Positions 42,976 to 54,033 are shown, counted from the first letter of the stretch. The stretch: 64,000 bases of DNA from Gammaproteobacteria bacterium (GCA_021325575.1 JAJPGW010000010.1:358184-422183); one strand, 5' to 3'. The notes: generated by a model not told the origin, from the sequence alone. Program-made: numbers and translations.

Positions 42976-43247
42976 AAAAGATATCCTTTACGATTAGACG
43001 TTACTTACATTTAAAGTATAGCCTCTTTAAAAACGTCCGTGGGGACGATTTATAAAATTGTTCAATTTTTCAACTGATTAGATTTATTAATAGATTAGGA
43101 AAATTAGCTAAAATAGTGATCAAAGAGATCAACGGGTAGTCTATTTTAGTATTCTCTGCCACCAGATCTAGCTGATAGACCCAGGGCAGATTATTTTTGG
43201 GTTATTTTTTAGCCTGAAAATGATTGATTCATTTTTTAAAAAGGTGC

Positions 43248-44789
43248 TTAATCCGATTGCAAGGCGAAAATCGATTGGCCAGTCATTTCTTTGGGTTGGG
43301 GCAATCCCAAGAGAGATAACATGGTCGGTGCGATGTCCGATAAGATGCCATTTTGTTTAGAAACTTTAGCATCTCGACCAAAATAAACCAAAGGGACCAA
43401 TTCACTGGTGTGAGCGGTATGCGGTTGGTTGGTTTTTTTATCAAACATGTATTCGGCATTGCCGTGATCGGAAGTAATCAGCGCTTCGCCGCCGACTTCT
43501 TTTAAGGCATTCAGGATTTTGCCTAAACAAATATCGATGGTTTCAATCGCCTCTATGGTTGCGGGTAAATTGCCGGTGTGTCCTATCATATCGGGATTCG
43601 CAAAATTGCAGATGATGACATCAAATTCACCGCTTTTGATTTCATCGACTAGTTGTTCAGTCAGTTCATAGGCGCTCATTTCCGGTTGCATGTCGTAAGT
43701 GGCTACTTTGGGTGAGGGGATTAAGATTCGTTTTTCACCGGGAAACGGTTTTTCGACGCCACCGTTAAAAAAGAAAGTCACATGGGCATATTTTTCTGTC
43801 TCAGCAATGCGCAGTTGTTTTAAGCCTTTTTCACTTAAATATTCTCCCAAAATATTCTTGAGTCGTTCCGGTGGAAAAGCGATCGCTGTTTTAAGAGTTG
43901 CGTCATATTCAGTCAGGCTGACAAATTCGCCGAGTTTGAGCGTGCGAGCGCGAGAAAACCCATCAAATGCTGGATCAACGAACGCACGGGTGAGCTGACG
44001 CGCGCGGTCGGCGCGGTAATTCATGAAAATAATCACATCGCCATCATTCATCTTTATGCCGTCTTCGATGACGGTGGGTTTGACAAATTCATCGGTTTCG
44101 CCGCGTTGATAGGCGAGTTCCAATCCCTGAAAAGGATCAGCCGCCTGAAATTCACCTTTGGCGTCGGTGAATAATTCATAAGCTTTTTGCACACGCTCCC
44201 AGCGTTTATCGCGGTCCATGGCGAAATAACGGCCGATGAGGGATTTGATTCGTCCGCATTTTAATTTTTTGCAGAGGGTGATTAATGATTCAATCGATTG
44301 TCTAGCGCTTTTTGGGGGTGTATCTCGGCCATCCAGGATTGCATGTATATAAGTCGGGGAAGCGGCTTTTTCTGCTAGCAATTTTATTAAAGCATGCATT
44401 TGTCGTTCATGACTGTGAACACCGCCCGGTGAAAGTAATCCCATCACGTGAATGGCTTTATTATTTTTTTTAGCTTTTTCGATGGCGGCTAATAAAACCG
44501 GATTTTTAAAAAAATCGCCATCCTCAATCGCAAGATCAATCCGTGTTAAATCCTGATGCACCACGCGCCCTGCGCCCATGTTTAAGTGGCCGACTTCGGA
44601 ATTGCCCATTTGTCCATCGGGTAACCCGACACATCGTCCCGAACCTGAAATTAACGTATGGGGATAATCTGCCCATAACTGGTTCCAATGCGGTTTATGC
44701 GCCATGGCGATGGCATTGGCTTCGGGATCTTCGCGATATCCCCAACCATCGAGAATAATTAAGGCAAGTGGGCGTGGTATTTTTTTCAT
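43248..44789 (-). CDS. gpmI: 2,3-bisphosphoglycerate-independent phosphoglycerate mutase
   Basis: Manganese-dependent glycolytic enzyme interconverting 3- and 2-phosphoglycerate. The 513-residue protein has LIILDGWGYRE, the Ser nucleophile in GQMGNSEVGHLNMGAGR, HAILDGRDTPPKS, IGRYFAMDRDKRWERV, NYRADRARQLT, and the C-terminal metal motifs ICNFANPDMIGHTG and ITSDHGNAEYMFD. All catalytic parts appear intact. Divergent from mlaA. Confidence 0.97.
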   Translation of the reverse strand: MKKIPRPLALIILDGWGYREDPEANAIAMAHKPHWNQLWADYPHTLISGSGRCVGLPDGQMGNSEVGHLNMGAGRVVHQDLTRIDLAIEDGDFFKNPVLLAAIEKAKKNNKAIHVMGLLSPGGVHSHERQMHALIKLLAEKAASPTYIHAILDGRDTPPKSARQSIESLITLCKKLKCGRIKSLIGRYFAMDRDKRWERVQKAYELFTDAKGEFQAADPFQGLELAYQRGETDEFVKPTVIEDGIKMNDGDVIIFMNYRADRARQLTRAFVDPAFDGFSRARTLKLGEFVSLTEYDATLKTAIAFPPERLKNILGEYLSEKGLKQLRIAETEKYAHVTFFFNGGVEKPFPGEKRILIPSPKVATYDMQPEMSAYELTEQLVDEIKSGEFDVIICNFANPDMIGHTGNLPATIEAIETIDICLGKILNALKEVGGEALITSDHGNAEYMFDKKTNQPHTAHTSELVPLVYFGRDAKVSKQNGILSDIAPTMLSLLGLPQPKEMTGQSIFALQSD

Positions 44790-44873
44790 GACCCTTCCAT
44801 TTTCATAAAAAAGTGACTATTGGCTTATGTTCTTTCTGACGTTAAACTAACACTCTTTATTTCGGATTTAAAT

Positions 44874-45827
44874 ATGATTATAAAAAAATGGATCCAGCCC
44901 ACTGCGGTTGCCGTGATTTTTTTATGCTGTTTCAAAACAGCGCTTGCAGCAAATGACAAAACCACCTCAGGTAATACAGAAACCGTGATTTCTAATTCGC
45001 AGCCTGCAGGATCTTTTCCTGCTAAGAATCCTGTTTTAACTCCCATTGGCGTTACCAGTGCGGCTCCATTAGCGGTGCCCGAAAATGAGTTGCCCCCAAC
45101 GCCTGCGCCCGTCAAAGATCCAATGGAAGGCTTTAATCGCGCCATGTTTCGGTTCAATGATGTTTTCGATCAAGTGCTGTTAAAACCCGTAAGTATTTTA
45201 TATACCAAAATTGTACCGAAACCATTGGTCTCCGGTTTTTATAATTTTTTTAACAATATCGATACGATTCCGACGGTATTTAATGATGTGCTGCAATTCA
45301 ATTTTTATCAGGCGACCAGCGATGCTTGGCGGCTTGGTATCAACAGTACCATTGGGCTTGCTGGATTTATTGATGTGGGATCACGCATTGGTCTTGAACC
45401 AAACACGGAAGATTTTGGTTTGACATTGGCGCGTTGGGGATGGTCGGATTCCAATTATTTAGTCTTGCCATTTTTGGGACCGGGCACCGTTCGTGATTCT
45501 GTGATTGGTTTTCCTGTGACTTATTATTTCCAATCGATTTATCCTTATATTCAACCGACCAGTGCCCAGTACGGACTGTATGCATTTGGTGTGGTCGTAC
45601 GTCGCGCGGATTTATTGAATTATGAAGACTTCATGAATCAAGTCGCGCTCGATAAATATATTTTCGTACGCGATGCTTATATGCAACATCGTAATTATCT
45701 CATCGACAGAAATAAAGAATTGGGTGACCCGTATCTCAATAAAGACAAAACAACCGATACGAATATTGCAGCAGGACGCACGGAAATTAAAACGGAAGAA
45801 TCCACTAAACCGTTTGCGACAGGCTAG
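44874..45827 (+). CDS. mlaA: Phospholipid-asymmetry maintenance protein MlaA (VacJ)
   Basis: Outer-membrane component that removes surface phospholipids and passes them to MlaC. The start at 44874 opens a signal peptide (MIIKKWIQPTAVAVIFLCCF ... ALA). No lipobox Cys is evident at the cleavage site, unlike E. coli MlaA. A Pro/Thr-rich linker precedes the domain: DPMEGFNRAMFRFND, FINNIDTIPTVFNDVLQ-like, LGINSTIGLAGFIDVGSRIGL, FGLTLARWG and YLVLPFLGPGTVRDSVG-like blocks. A polar tail follows. The next gene, trmL, starts one base after the stop. Confidence 0.93.
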   Translation: MIIKKWIQPTAVAVIFLCCFKTALAANDKTTSGNTETVISNSQPAGSFPAKNPVLTPIGVTSAAPLAVPENELPPTPAPVKDPMEGFNRAMFRFNDVFDQVLLKPVSILYTKIVPKPLVSGFYNFFNNIDTIPTVFNDVLQFNFYQATSDAWRLGINSTIGLAGFIDVGSRIGLEPNTEDFGLTLARWGWSDSNYLVLPFLGPGTVRDSVIGFPVTYYFQSIYPYIQPTSAQYGLYAFGVVVRRADLLNYEDFMNQVALDKYIFVRDAYMQHRNYLIDRNKELGDPYLNKDKTTDTNIAAGRTEIKTEESTKPFATG

Positions 45828-45828
45828 C

Positions 45829-46293
45829 ATGCTGAAAATTGCTTTATACGAACCCGAAATTCCGCCGAATACTGGAAACATTATTCGATTGTGCGCGAAT
45901 ACGGGTGCTGAATTGCATTTGATTCATCCTTTGGGTTTTGCGCCGGATGATAAAAAAGTAAAACGCGCAGGTCTGGATTATCATGAGTGGGCGCGAGTTA
46001 AGCATCATGACAATTTTTCTGCTTTTCAAAAAAGCTTAACTGACGAGCGAGTTTTTGCCGTTTCGACGCGCGGTTCTGTGAATTATTCGGATATTGTTTT
46101 TAAACCAAATGATGTTTTATTATTCGGGCCCGAAACGCGGGGATTGCCAAAATCGGTATTGGCTTTATTTGATTCAAATCACATTATTCGAATCCCCATG
46201 ATACCCCAATCACGCAGCTTGAACCTTTCCAATGCGGCTGCGATTGTGGTATATGAAGCTTTCCGGCAATTTGGTTTTGAGTCAATGCTATAA
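45829..46293 (+). CDS. trmL: tRNA (cytidine/uridine-34 2'-O)-methyltransferase TrmL
   Basis: SPOUT methyltransferase acting on the wobble base of tRNA-Leu. The start at 45829 gives the conserved LKIALYEPEIPPNTGNIIRLCA opening; longer in-frame options run into mlaA. The knot region shows LLFGPETRGLP, IRIPMIPQSRSLNLSNAAAIVVYEA. 154 residues matches the family. A tRNA-Leu(CAG) gene lies in the same window at 53841. Confidence 0.96.
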   Translation: MLKIALYEPEIPPNTGNIIRLCANTGAELHLIHPLGFAPDDKKVKRAGLDYHEWARVKHHDNFSAFQKSLTDERVFAVSTRGSVNYSDIVFKPNDVLLFGPETRGLPKSVLALFDSNHIIRIPMIPQSRSLNLSNAAAIVVYEAFRQFGFESML

Positions 46294-46318
46294 TAATAAG
46301 ATAGAGACGAGGGTAGAC

Positions 46319-46522
46319 ATGAGTCTTTCTGATATTGAACACGCCAAAGACACCCTGCATGAAATTGCAACCCATGCCTATAATCTGGCTATGGGATTGC
46401 AAAACGTCGCCCCGGCTCAGGCCCAGACCGGTAATACCATCCAATACCTCAAAGAAATAGCCATTAAATTAGAAAATGCCAGCAAGAAAATCGAAACATT
46501 GGAGCCGCCGGCCCAAAAATAG
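46319..46522 (+). CDS. Small helical protein upstream of an IcmQ-like gene (67 aa; IcmR-like chaperone candidate)
   Basis: The ATG at 46319 is preceded by GAGG at a good distance. The 67-residue product has no family signature; it is predicted to form two amphipathic helices (SLSDIEHAKDTLHEIATHA and TIQYLKEIAIKLENASKKIE) around an Ala/Gln-rich turn. In Legionella and Coxiella the gene just upstream of icmQ codes for IcmR or one of its non-homologous functional replacements, small helical proteins that keep IcmQ soluble. Position and helical character fit that role, but sequence similarity cannot be expected and function is not shown. Confidence 0.45.
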   Translation: MSLSDIEHAKDTLHEIATHAYNLAMGLQNVAPAQAQTGNTIQYLKEIAIKLENASKKIETLEPPAQK

Positions 46523-46550
46523 TAGAATGGGATTTTTAAGAGAGCAATCC

Positions 46551-47129
46551 ATGCCGGCAACCGATCAACAGGATATCGAACTCAAAGTGCTCGAGTTAGT
46601 TCGCGAAATGGTAAAATTCGACGACGAGCTGCGACAAAAATATCAGGTTGGTACGAAATTCCGCTTTGTCCAAGACCGCTTGCATGCCCTGTTAGCCCAC
46701 TTAGAAAAAAAACTCAGTGACAAAAAAGAAGTCGTAGCGAAAGCTTCTGTGCAGGCTGAAGCGGATGAAACCATTGTTTATGTGCATTTGTATAACGTTC
46801 AGGGTTCGAATATCCGAAGCTGGCAGTCTCTGTTGTTGCCCAAAGTATTTTATGAATACAGCGTAAATCGGCCGATTTATACCGAAAAAAAATATATTGA
46901 TACGCTGCTCAATTCAAAAAGCAATAAACTCCAGCATGCTTTTTTGACCATCGTGATCAAACAAAATAGCGTTTTCCCTTCCGAAGAATCCGGCATGAAG
47001 GATTCGCTAGGCCAGCCATTGGTACGGGTACGTGAGGGCTCGTTATTTTTTAATAAGCTAGTTTCTTTCACCCATAATGACCAGGAATACGAAGTCAACG
47101 AAGACGGCCAATTGATCAAAAAAGGCTAG
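46551..47129 (+). CDS. icmQ: Probable IcmQ, Dot/Icm type IVB secretion protein
   Basis: The start at 46551 (AGAGAG upstream) gives 192 residues, the length of Legionella IcmQ (191). The N-terminus is a charged helical region with FRFVQDRLHALLAHLEKK, resembling the IcmR/membrane-interacting helices. The C-terminal domain (about 75-192) has the block order I recognise from IcmQ: VYVHLYNVQGSNIRSWQ, then NRPIYTEKKY, KSNKLQHAFLTIVI, DSLGQPL and FTHNDQEYEVNEDGQLIKK. In Legionella this half binds NAD+. IcmQ is needed for Dot/Icm translocation, usually encoded in the icmTSRQPO cluster; here it stands apart, after trmL and a tiny unknown gene. The assignment is from remembered motif order, not a search. 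Confidence 0.62.
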   Translation: MPATDQQDIELKVLELVREMVKFDDELRQKYQVGTKFRFVQDRLHALLAHLEKKLSDKKEVVAKASVQAEADETIVYVHLYNVQGSNIRSWQSLLLPKVFYEYSVNRPIYTEKKYIDTLLNSKSNKLQHAFLTIVIKQNSVFPSEESGMKDSLGQPLVRVREGSLFFNKLVSFTHNDQEYEVNEDGQLIKKG

Positions 47130-47259
47130 TTTTGACCCCAATTTTAGTATGTTTTTTCCAGGAATTGTGATAAAGTAGACCAACTGTCAAGTCCTCTTAT
47201 GTCCTCATAAGTTTATCTTAGGCGGTACAACTTGTTAAATTTGAAAAGGTTTATAGATT

Positions 47260-47475
47260 ATGTCAGCACGTGAAAAAGGAACCGTTAAATGGTTCAACAA
47301 TAGTAAAGGTTTTGGTTTTATTCAACGAGATAAAGGCGATGATGTGTTTGTTCACTTCAAATCCATTACCGGTACTGGATACAAATCATTAGAAGAAGGA
47401 CAACGCGTAGAATTCGCAGTAGCTCAAGGCCAAAAAGGCTTACAAGCTGAAGAAGTTACGGTTGTTGAAGAATAA
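47260..47475 (+). CDS. cspA: Cold-shock domain protein (CspA family)
   Basis: A 71-residue single-stranded nucleic-acid-binding OB fold. RNP1 reads NSKGFGFIQ and RNP2 DVFVHF, with the family opening KGTVKWFN and the end [22 protein letters not shown]. It stands alone with about 130 bp upstream and a clear terminator 22 bases downstream. Which paralogue it is (CspA, CspC, CspD) cannot be told. Confidence 0.96.
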   Translation: MSAREKGTVKWFNNSKGFGFIQRDKGDDVFVHFKSITGTGYKSLEEGQRVEFAVAQGQKGLQAEEVTVVEE

Positions 47476-47497
47476 AGTCATTCGGATGATTTTAAAA

Positions 47498-47523
47498 ATC
47501 CAGGCAATGCCTGGATTTTTTTT
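47498..47523 (+). terminator. Rho-independent terminator of the cold-shock gene
   Basis: ATCCAGGC pairs with GCCTGGAT (47498-47516, loop AAT), followed by a run of eight T. It sits just after the csp stop and, reversed, also before the convergent zinc-finger gene end. Confidence 0.9.
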
Positions 47524-47570
47524 GTCTGCGCCGAGGCCTACGGGCGCGGGGTGTTTTTGGGTGAGATGTG

Positions 47571-48332
47571 CTACTTTCTAGCCGAAGGCCCTTTTCGTTC
47601 AACAAACTCAACAAACGGATCTTTCGCCTCGGTTTTGTTTTCCTTAGCTTGCTTAATATTCTGCTCCGCCTTTTTGCTATAAAGCCTTTCCATCGTAGTA
47701 AAATTAGCACTAGTTCCCAGCGACTCTTTAAATTGCTTAAAAATCACCGATTGAAAACGAATTTCTGCAAATTGCGGATCCAGATAAAGTTGTTTGGTAT
47801 CGACAGTGGTTAATTTCGCTTCTTGTTCGATGGCGGCTTCAACGTTGCGCTTAGTTTCCAACGTTTTTTGCATATCGCTCATGAACGACGGCGTACGTTG
47901 TTGCGCGGGTTTTTCTGCGGGTGGTGTTCCTAGAAAACCTTCTCTTTTCTTGGTTTCAATATAATCTTTGCGATGAAACAGTTCTTCTTTCTGTTTTTTC
48001 TCGGTGAGATCGGTTTTTTTGAGATCGGCGGTTTCGCGTTTTTCTAGGCCTTTTTCATGAATTTCAACCGCCAATTTTTCTTCTTTTTTTTGCTTCACTT
48101 CCGTTCGCAAGCGAGTTTTAGCGTCAATCCTAACACCCGAACTCCCGCGACCCACTTCATCCTCATCGCCTTTCCCGATAATTTTTTTAGCGCGCGCAGT
48201 CGCGCCTCGGCAAGTCGAGCAGATATTTCCGTAAACGGTACCCTGTGCGCCGCTGATTTGTAGGAAGGCTGCTATGGGTTTTTCTAAACCACAAGCAAGA
48301 CAGGTTCTTATGACTGGAACAGACTTTTTCAT
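47571..48332 (-). CDS. Zinc-finger-like, Lys/Glu-rich protein of unknown function (253 aa)
   Basis: The start at 48332 is chosen because it opens directly into a four-Cys element: RTCLACGLEKPIAAF and NICSTCRG (CxxC...CxxC, residues about 10-43), a likely zinc ribbon. The rest is strongly charged (Lys/Glu-rich, coiled or disordered, about 60-165) with a more ordered end (LYLDPQFAEIRFQSVIFKQFKESLGTSANF). No signal peptide or membrane segment. Conserved function unknown. It converges on csp and diverges from hfq, the last gene of the block inserted between miaA and hfq. Confidence 0.6.
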   Translation of the reverse strand: MKKSVPVIRTCLACGLEKPIAAFLQISGAQGTVYGNICSTCRGATARAKKIIGKGDEDEVGRGSSGVRIDAKTRLRTEVKQKKEEKLAVEIHEKGLEKRETADLKKTDLTEKKQKEELFHRKDYIETKKREGFLGTPPAEKPAQQRTPSFMSDMQKTLETKRNVEAAIEQEAKLTTVDTKQLYLDPQFAEIRFQSVIFKQFKESLGTSANFTTMERLYSKKAEQNIKQAKENKTEAKDPFVEFVERKGPSARK

Positions 48333-48532
48333 AGCATAAAGCTTAGCGCAAATGGCCATTTTTCGCAAATTAAGAGCACGTTTTTTTCTGAAAGTTAAGG
48401 AATTTCTTGCAAGCCTCGTGTAGATTAGAGTATCCTCAACGCGTTGATTAATAAAGAGGACCAGAAGCAGTTATGCATCTTGCTCTGTTTGAATATAAGT
48501 TGGAGAAACCTAATCGCATGGAGAATAAAAAC

Positions 48533-48832
48533 ATGACAAAAGGGCCATCATTACAAGATCCTTTTTTAAATACTTTACGCAAAGAAAAAATTCCCGTTTC
48601 GATCTATCTCGTAAACGGTATTAAATTACAAGGACTGGTTGAGTCTTTTGATCAATTCGTAGTGCTGCTTAAAAATACCGTAAGCCAAATGGTTTACAAG
48701 CATGCTATTTCAACGGTTGTTCCTTCCCGTAATGTTTCCTCGCCTATGGATTTTAGCCAGGGAACCAATGGACACAACGGGCACAATGGTAACAATGGGA
48801 ACGGATACCCCGCGCCATCCAAAGATCTGTAA
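48533..48832 (+). CDS. hfq: RNA chaperone Hfq
   Basis: Hexameric Sm-like protein for small-RNA regulation. The start at 48533 gives the conserved (M)[12 protein letters not shown] opening. Sm1 ([27 protein letters not shown]) and Sm2 ([13 protein letters not shown]) are intact, including the proximal YKHA. The C-terminal tail is short, Gly/Asn/His-rich. It is followed three bases later by hflX; the usual upstream neighbour miaA has been moved 8 kb away, so it needs its own promoter. Confidence 0.98.
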   Translation: MTKGPSLQDPFLNTLRKEKIPVSIYLVNGIKLQGLVESFDQFVVLLKNTVSQMVYKHAISTVVPSRNVSSPMDFSQGTNGHNGHNGNNGNGYPAPSKDL

Positions 48833-48835
48833 AAA

Positions 48836-50107
48836 ATGGATAATCGCCCCGAAGGCGGTGAACGCGTAGTCCTCGTTCATATCAATTTTCCTGCCGGATC
48901 CATGCAAGAAGACCTCGCTGAATTCGAGGAGCTTGCGCGTTCGGCAGGTGCTTTACCCGTTGCCATCATTACCGGCACTCGCGCGGTTCCCGAAGCGCGC
49001 ATTTTCGTGGGAACAGGCAAAGCCTCCGAAATTCAGGATGCAATAAAATTGCATTCCGCCGAGCTCGTGATATTTAATCATGCTTTATCGCCCGCCCAAG
49101 AACGCAATCTCGAAAAATTATTACAATGCCGCGTACTGGATCGCACCGGATTGATTCTGGATATTTTTGCGCAACGTGCGCGAAGTTTTGAAGGAAAATT
49201 ACAAGTTGAATTAGCTCTATTAAAACATGCATCGACTCGATTAGTGCGTGGCTGGACACACTTAGAAAGACAACGCGGCGGTATTGGTTTGCGCGGCGGT
49301 CCTGGTGAAACACAATTAGAAATCGATCGTCGCTTAATTCGCAATCGCATAAAAAATATTACCGCTCGTCTGATTAAAGTGCGACAACAGCGAGGACAAA
49401 GCCGACAAGCGCGCAAACGCGCAATCATTCCAACGATTGCACTCGTCGGTTATACCAACGCAGGCAAATCCACTTTATTTAATCGATTAACCGGCGCTGA
49501 TGCGTATGTCGCGAATCGTTTATTCGCGACACTGGATCCCACTTTGCGCCGATTGGAATTACCTGAAATTGGCCCCGTGATTCTCGCCGACACCGTAGGT
49601 TTTATCCGTCATTTACCGCATGATTTAGTGGAAGCATTCAAAGCAACGCTCGAAGAAGTCACTGAAGCCGATTTATTATTGCATGTTGTCGATGCCAACG
49701 ATGAACGTCGACAATTAAATATTTTTCAAGTGAATGAAGTCTTAAAAGAAATTGGCGGCGATAAAGTGCCGCAAGTTTTAGTCTATAACAAAATGGATTT
49801 GTGCCAGGATTTTAATTCTTTACTGGATCGCAATGCAGAGTCAGAAGTGAAACGCGTGCAAATTTCTGCTGAAAAGGGCACCGGTTTAGATGATCTTCAG
49901 AATGCGATAATTAAATTACTCGGAAAAGAAATTATAGAGCACTCAATTATTTTAACTCCCGAGCAAGGCCGTCTACGCGCGGAACTTTATCGTCTCAAAG
50001 CCATTATTTCTGAAAAAACAGATGAAGAGGGCAATCTGAACCTGAAAGTGAGATTACCTAAAGCCGAACTACAAAAATTACTCTCCACTCTACCGAAGCC
50101 CCCCTGA
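48836..50107 (+). CDS. hflX: GTPase HflX
   Basis: Ribosome-splitting GTPase active under stress. The N-terminal HflX domain (VGTGKASEIQDAIK, IFNHALSPAQERNLEKLL, DRTGLILDIFAQRA, RQRGGIGLRGGPGETQLE) precedes the G domain: G1 GYTNAGKSTLFNR, G2 region FATLDPT, G3 DTVGFI, G4 NKMD. 423 residues is typical. No RBS is evident before the ATG, three bases after hfq stops, so coupling to hfq is likely. The gap to hflK holds a long inverted repeat. Confidence 0.96.
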   Translation: MDNRPEGGERVVLVHINFPAGSMQEDLAEFEELARSAGALPVAIITGTRAVPEARIFVGTGKASEIQDAIKLHSAELVIFNHALSPAQERNLEKLLQCRVLDRTGLILDIFAQRARSFEGKLQVELALLKHASTRLVRGWTHLERQRGGIGLRGGPGETQLEIDRRLIRNRIKNITARLIKVRQQRGQSRQARKRAIIPTIALVGYTNAGKSTLFNRLTGADAYVANRLFATLDPTLRRLELPEIGPVILADTVGFIRHLPHDLVEAFKATLEEVTEADLLLHVVDANDERRQLNIFQVNEVLKEIGGDKVPQVLVYNKMDLCQDFNSLLDRNAESEVKRVQISAEKGTGLDDLQNAIIKLLGKEIIEHSIILTPEQGRLRAELYRLKAIISEKTDEEGNLNLKVRLPKAELQKLLSTLPKPP

Positions 50108-50410
50108 TCCACACTTCTACGCAGTTTTCTTCTGCTCCGGGTTGGGTTTGCTTCAGGAGCGATTGCATTTCATGGATGAAATGCTTAAGTACATGGACGT
50201 ACGCTCCCCGAGCGAGTGAAGCAAACCCAACCCGGAGCAGAAGAAAACTGCTCAAAACCAACCCCTCCAAATTATCCCTTGCTTTTTTTAGCCTTAGCCA
50301 ACTAAAATGACCAAGTTTTTAACAAACCCTATCGATGTTTTATAAACAATTGCGCGATAACCCTAACCCCTCTAAAATCCGCATTTGGCATCGAATATTT
50401 CGGAGGCCCC
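50108..50410. other. 303-bp gap between hflX and hflK
   Basis: Mostly filled by the long inverted repeat at 50121-50251. The remaining 160 bp show no gene. hflK has a strong RBS (GGAGG) just before its start. Whether hflKC are still read with hflX depends on the effect of the hairpin. Confidence 0.6.
50121..50251. repeat. Perfect 35-bp inverted repeat with nested hairpins between hflX and hflK
   Basis: The 35 bases at 50121-50155 are exactly complementary to 50217-50251. Inside, GGAGCG (50156-50161) can pair with CGCTCC (50202-50207), and GCATTTCAT with ATGAAATGC (50165-50173 with 50176-50184), giving a branched or bulged hairpin 131 bp long. It lies within a normally tight operon. It has no coding frame and no T-run. 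A mobile palindromic element or an mRNA stability structure are the main options. Confidence 0.9.
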
Positions 50411-51578
50411 ATGCCGTGGAATGAACCCGGTGGTAATGAAACCAAAAAACCACCCACACCGCCAGATCTAGACAAAATTCTCAGTGATCTTGTCAAAAAA
50501 ATGCGCGGCTTTGTTTTATTAAAAAACGGCAAACCCAATACCACCTGGAAACCCGCAGGTCCAACTTCCAAAGACCATCATTATGGTTTTGGAGTGACGA
50601 TGATTGTGTTGTTAGTCATATGGGCGATGTCCGGTTTATTCATTGTGAATCCCGCCGAAGAAGCAGTAGTCTTACGCTTTGGCAAGTATGCGGATGTGTT
50701 ACAACCCGGCTTACATTGGATGGCGCGATTTATCGATACTAAATATGTCGTCGACGTCCAGAAAATTTATTCGTTTACATTGGAAGGCGATTTCCTGACA
50801 AAATCCTCAAATCAAAATGATTTGCCAAATCCCGTGAACACCAGTGGCGCCGTCAGCGACCAATCCAAAAATTTAGTGAATGTCGAATTAAACGTGCAAT
50901 ATCGCATTACGGATCCCCGCGCTTATTTATTTAATACTGTGAATCCTGATGAAACAGTCGAGGAAGTCGCAGCCGGTGCTTTATCGGATGTGATCGGCAA
51001 AATGAAATTAGATGACGTGTTAACAACAGGCCGCGAATTTGTCAGTTCCGGCGTGCAAGACCGCGCAAAACAAATTTTATCTAGCTATCAATCCGGTGTG
51101 GATGTTGTGGCGGTCACTTTAAGAAAAGTTCAGGCGCCCGATCAAGTACGCAGTGCTTTCAATGATGTCAATCGCGCCGATCAAGACCGTGCGACTACTA
51201 TTCAGCAAGCACAAGCTTACGCCAGCAAAGTTGTTCCAATTGCTCAGGGGGCAGCGGCGCGCATTCTCGCAGATGCGACGGGCTATCAACAACAAGTCGT
51301 GCTAACGGCGCAAGCTGATATTGCAAAATATAATGCGTTATTAAAAGTCTATAGCGGTTCACCCGATATTACGCGCGAACGCATGTACCTTGAAACCATG
51401 CAAACTATTTTCGATCACACGACTAAAGTGCTCGTGGATTTTAATACTAGCAATAATATGTTGTATCTCCCGCTCAATAAAATTTTAAATAACGAACCAA
51501 TTAACAGTGGCGATCTGCAAGGCAATCCGCAAAAAATGACCGCCATGAATACGGTTCAACAAACTGCGGAGGCGAAAC

Positions 51579-51592
<14 letters not shown>
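50411..51592 (+). CDS. hflK: FtsH-regulating SPFH protein HflK
   Basis: Inner-membrane partner of HflC that encloses the FtsH protease. A Gly/Pro-rich N-terminus, one membrane helix (about 60-80: TMIVLLVIWAMSGLFIV), then the SPFH/prohibitin domain (NPAEEAVVLRFGKYADVLQPGLHW) and a coiled coil rich in Ala/Gln (DQDRATTIQQAQAYASKVVP). The 393-residue length is typical. It overlaps hflC by 14 bases. Confidence 0.96.
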
Positions 51593-53800
<2,208 letters not shown>

Positions 53801-53805
53801 TAATC

Positions 53806-53828
53806 ACCTCTCCCCTTGTGGGAGAGGT
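53806..53828. terminator. Stem-loop after purA
   Basis: ACCTCTCCC (53806-53814) pairs with GGGAGAGGT (53820-53828) around CTTGT, six bases after the purA stop and ahead of the opposite-strand tRNA-Leu. No T-run follows, so it may be an intergenic repeat of the common CCTCTCCC...GGGAGAGG type acting as an RNA-end stabiliser instead of a strict terminator. Confidence 0.55.
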
Positions 53829-53840
53829 CCCTAAAATTCC

Positions 53841-53924
53841 TGCCGAGAAGAGGACTCGAACCTCCACAGGGTTGCCCCCACAAGTACCTGAAACTTGCGT
53901 GTCTACCAATTCCACCATCTCGGC
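53841..53924 (-). tRNA. tRNA-Leu (CAG)
   Basis: Read on the minus strand, a class II tRNA of 84 nt: acceptor GCCGAGA/TCTCGGC, D-arm TGGTGGAATTGGTAGACA, anticodon loop TTTCAGGT with CAG, long variable arm (GGGGGCAACCC) and T-arm GGAGGTTCGAGTCCTC. CCA is not encoded. It is on the strand opposite to purA. Confidence 0.95.
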
Positions 53925-54017
53925 AAAGTGTATCGCACTTTACTGATTACTTTTTTTATTGTCAATGATCCATGATTGAGATCGACGCACAATTTTTGCG
54001 CGGTAAATTAGGGAAGC

Positions 54018-54033
54018 CTTAAGATTTTGTTAA
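54018..54033 (+). promoter_or_regulatory. Candidate PmrA box upstream of the tandem coiled-coil genes
   Basis: CTTAA-GA-TT-TT-GTTAA at 54018-54033 matches the PmrA pattern CTTAA-N2-TT-N2-CTTAA at 11 of 12 defined positions. A -10-like CATAAT/TACATA (54044-54051) starts 10-12 bases after it, the same geometry as the box at 33516. The first gene starts at 54088 with a strong RBS. Confidence 0.55.

Noticed and set aside
46232..46318. Longer N-terminus for the 67-residue gene upstream of icmQ
   Set aside because: The extra codons lie inside trmL and lack an RBS; the ATG at 46319 has a clear one.
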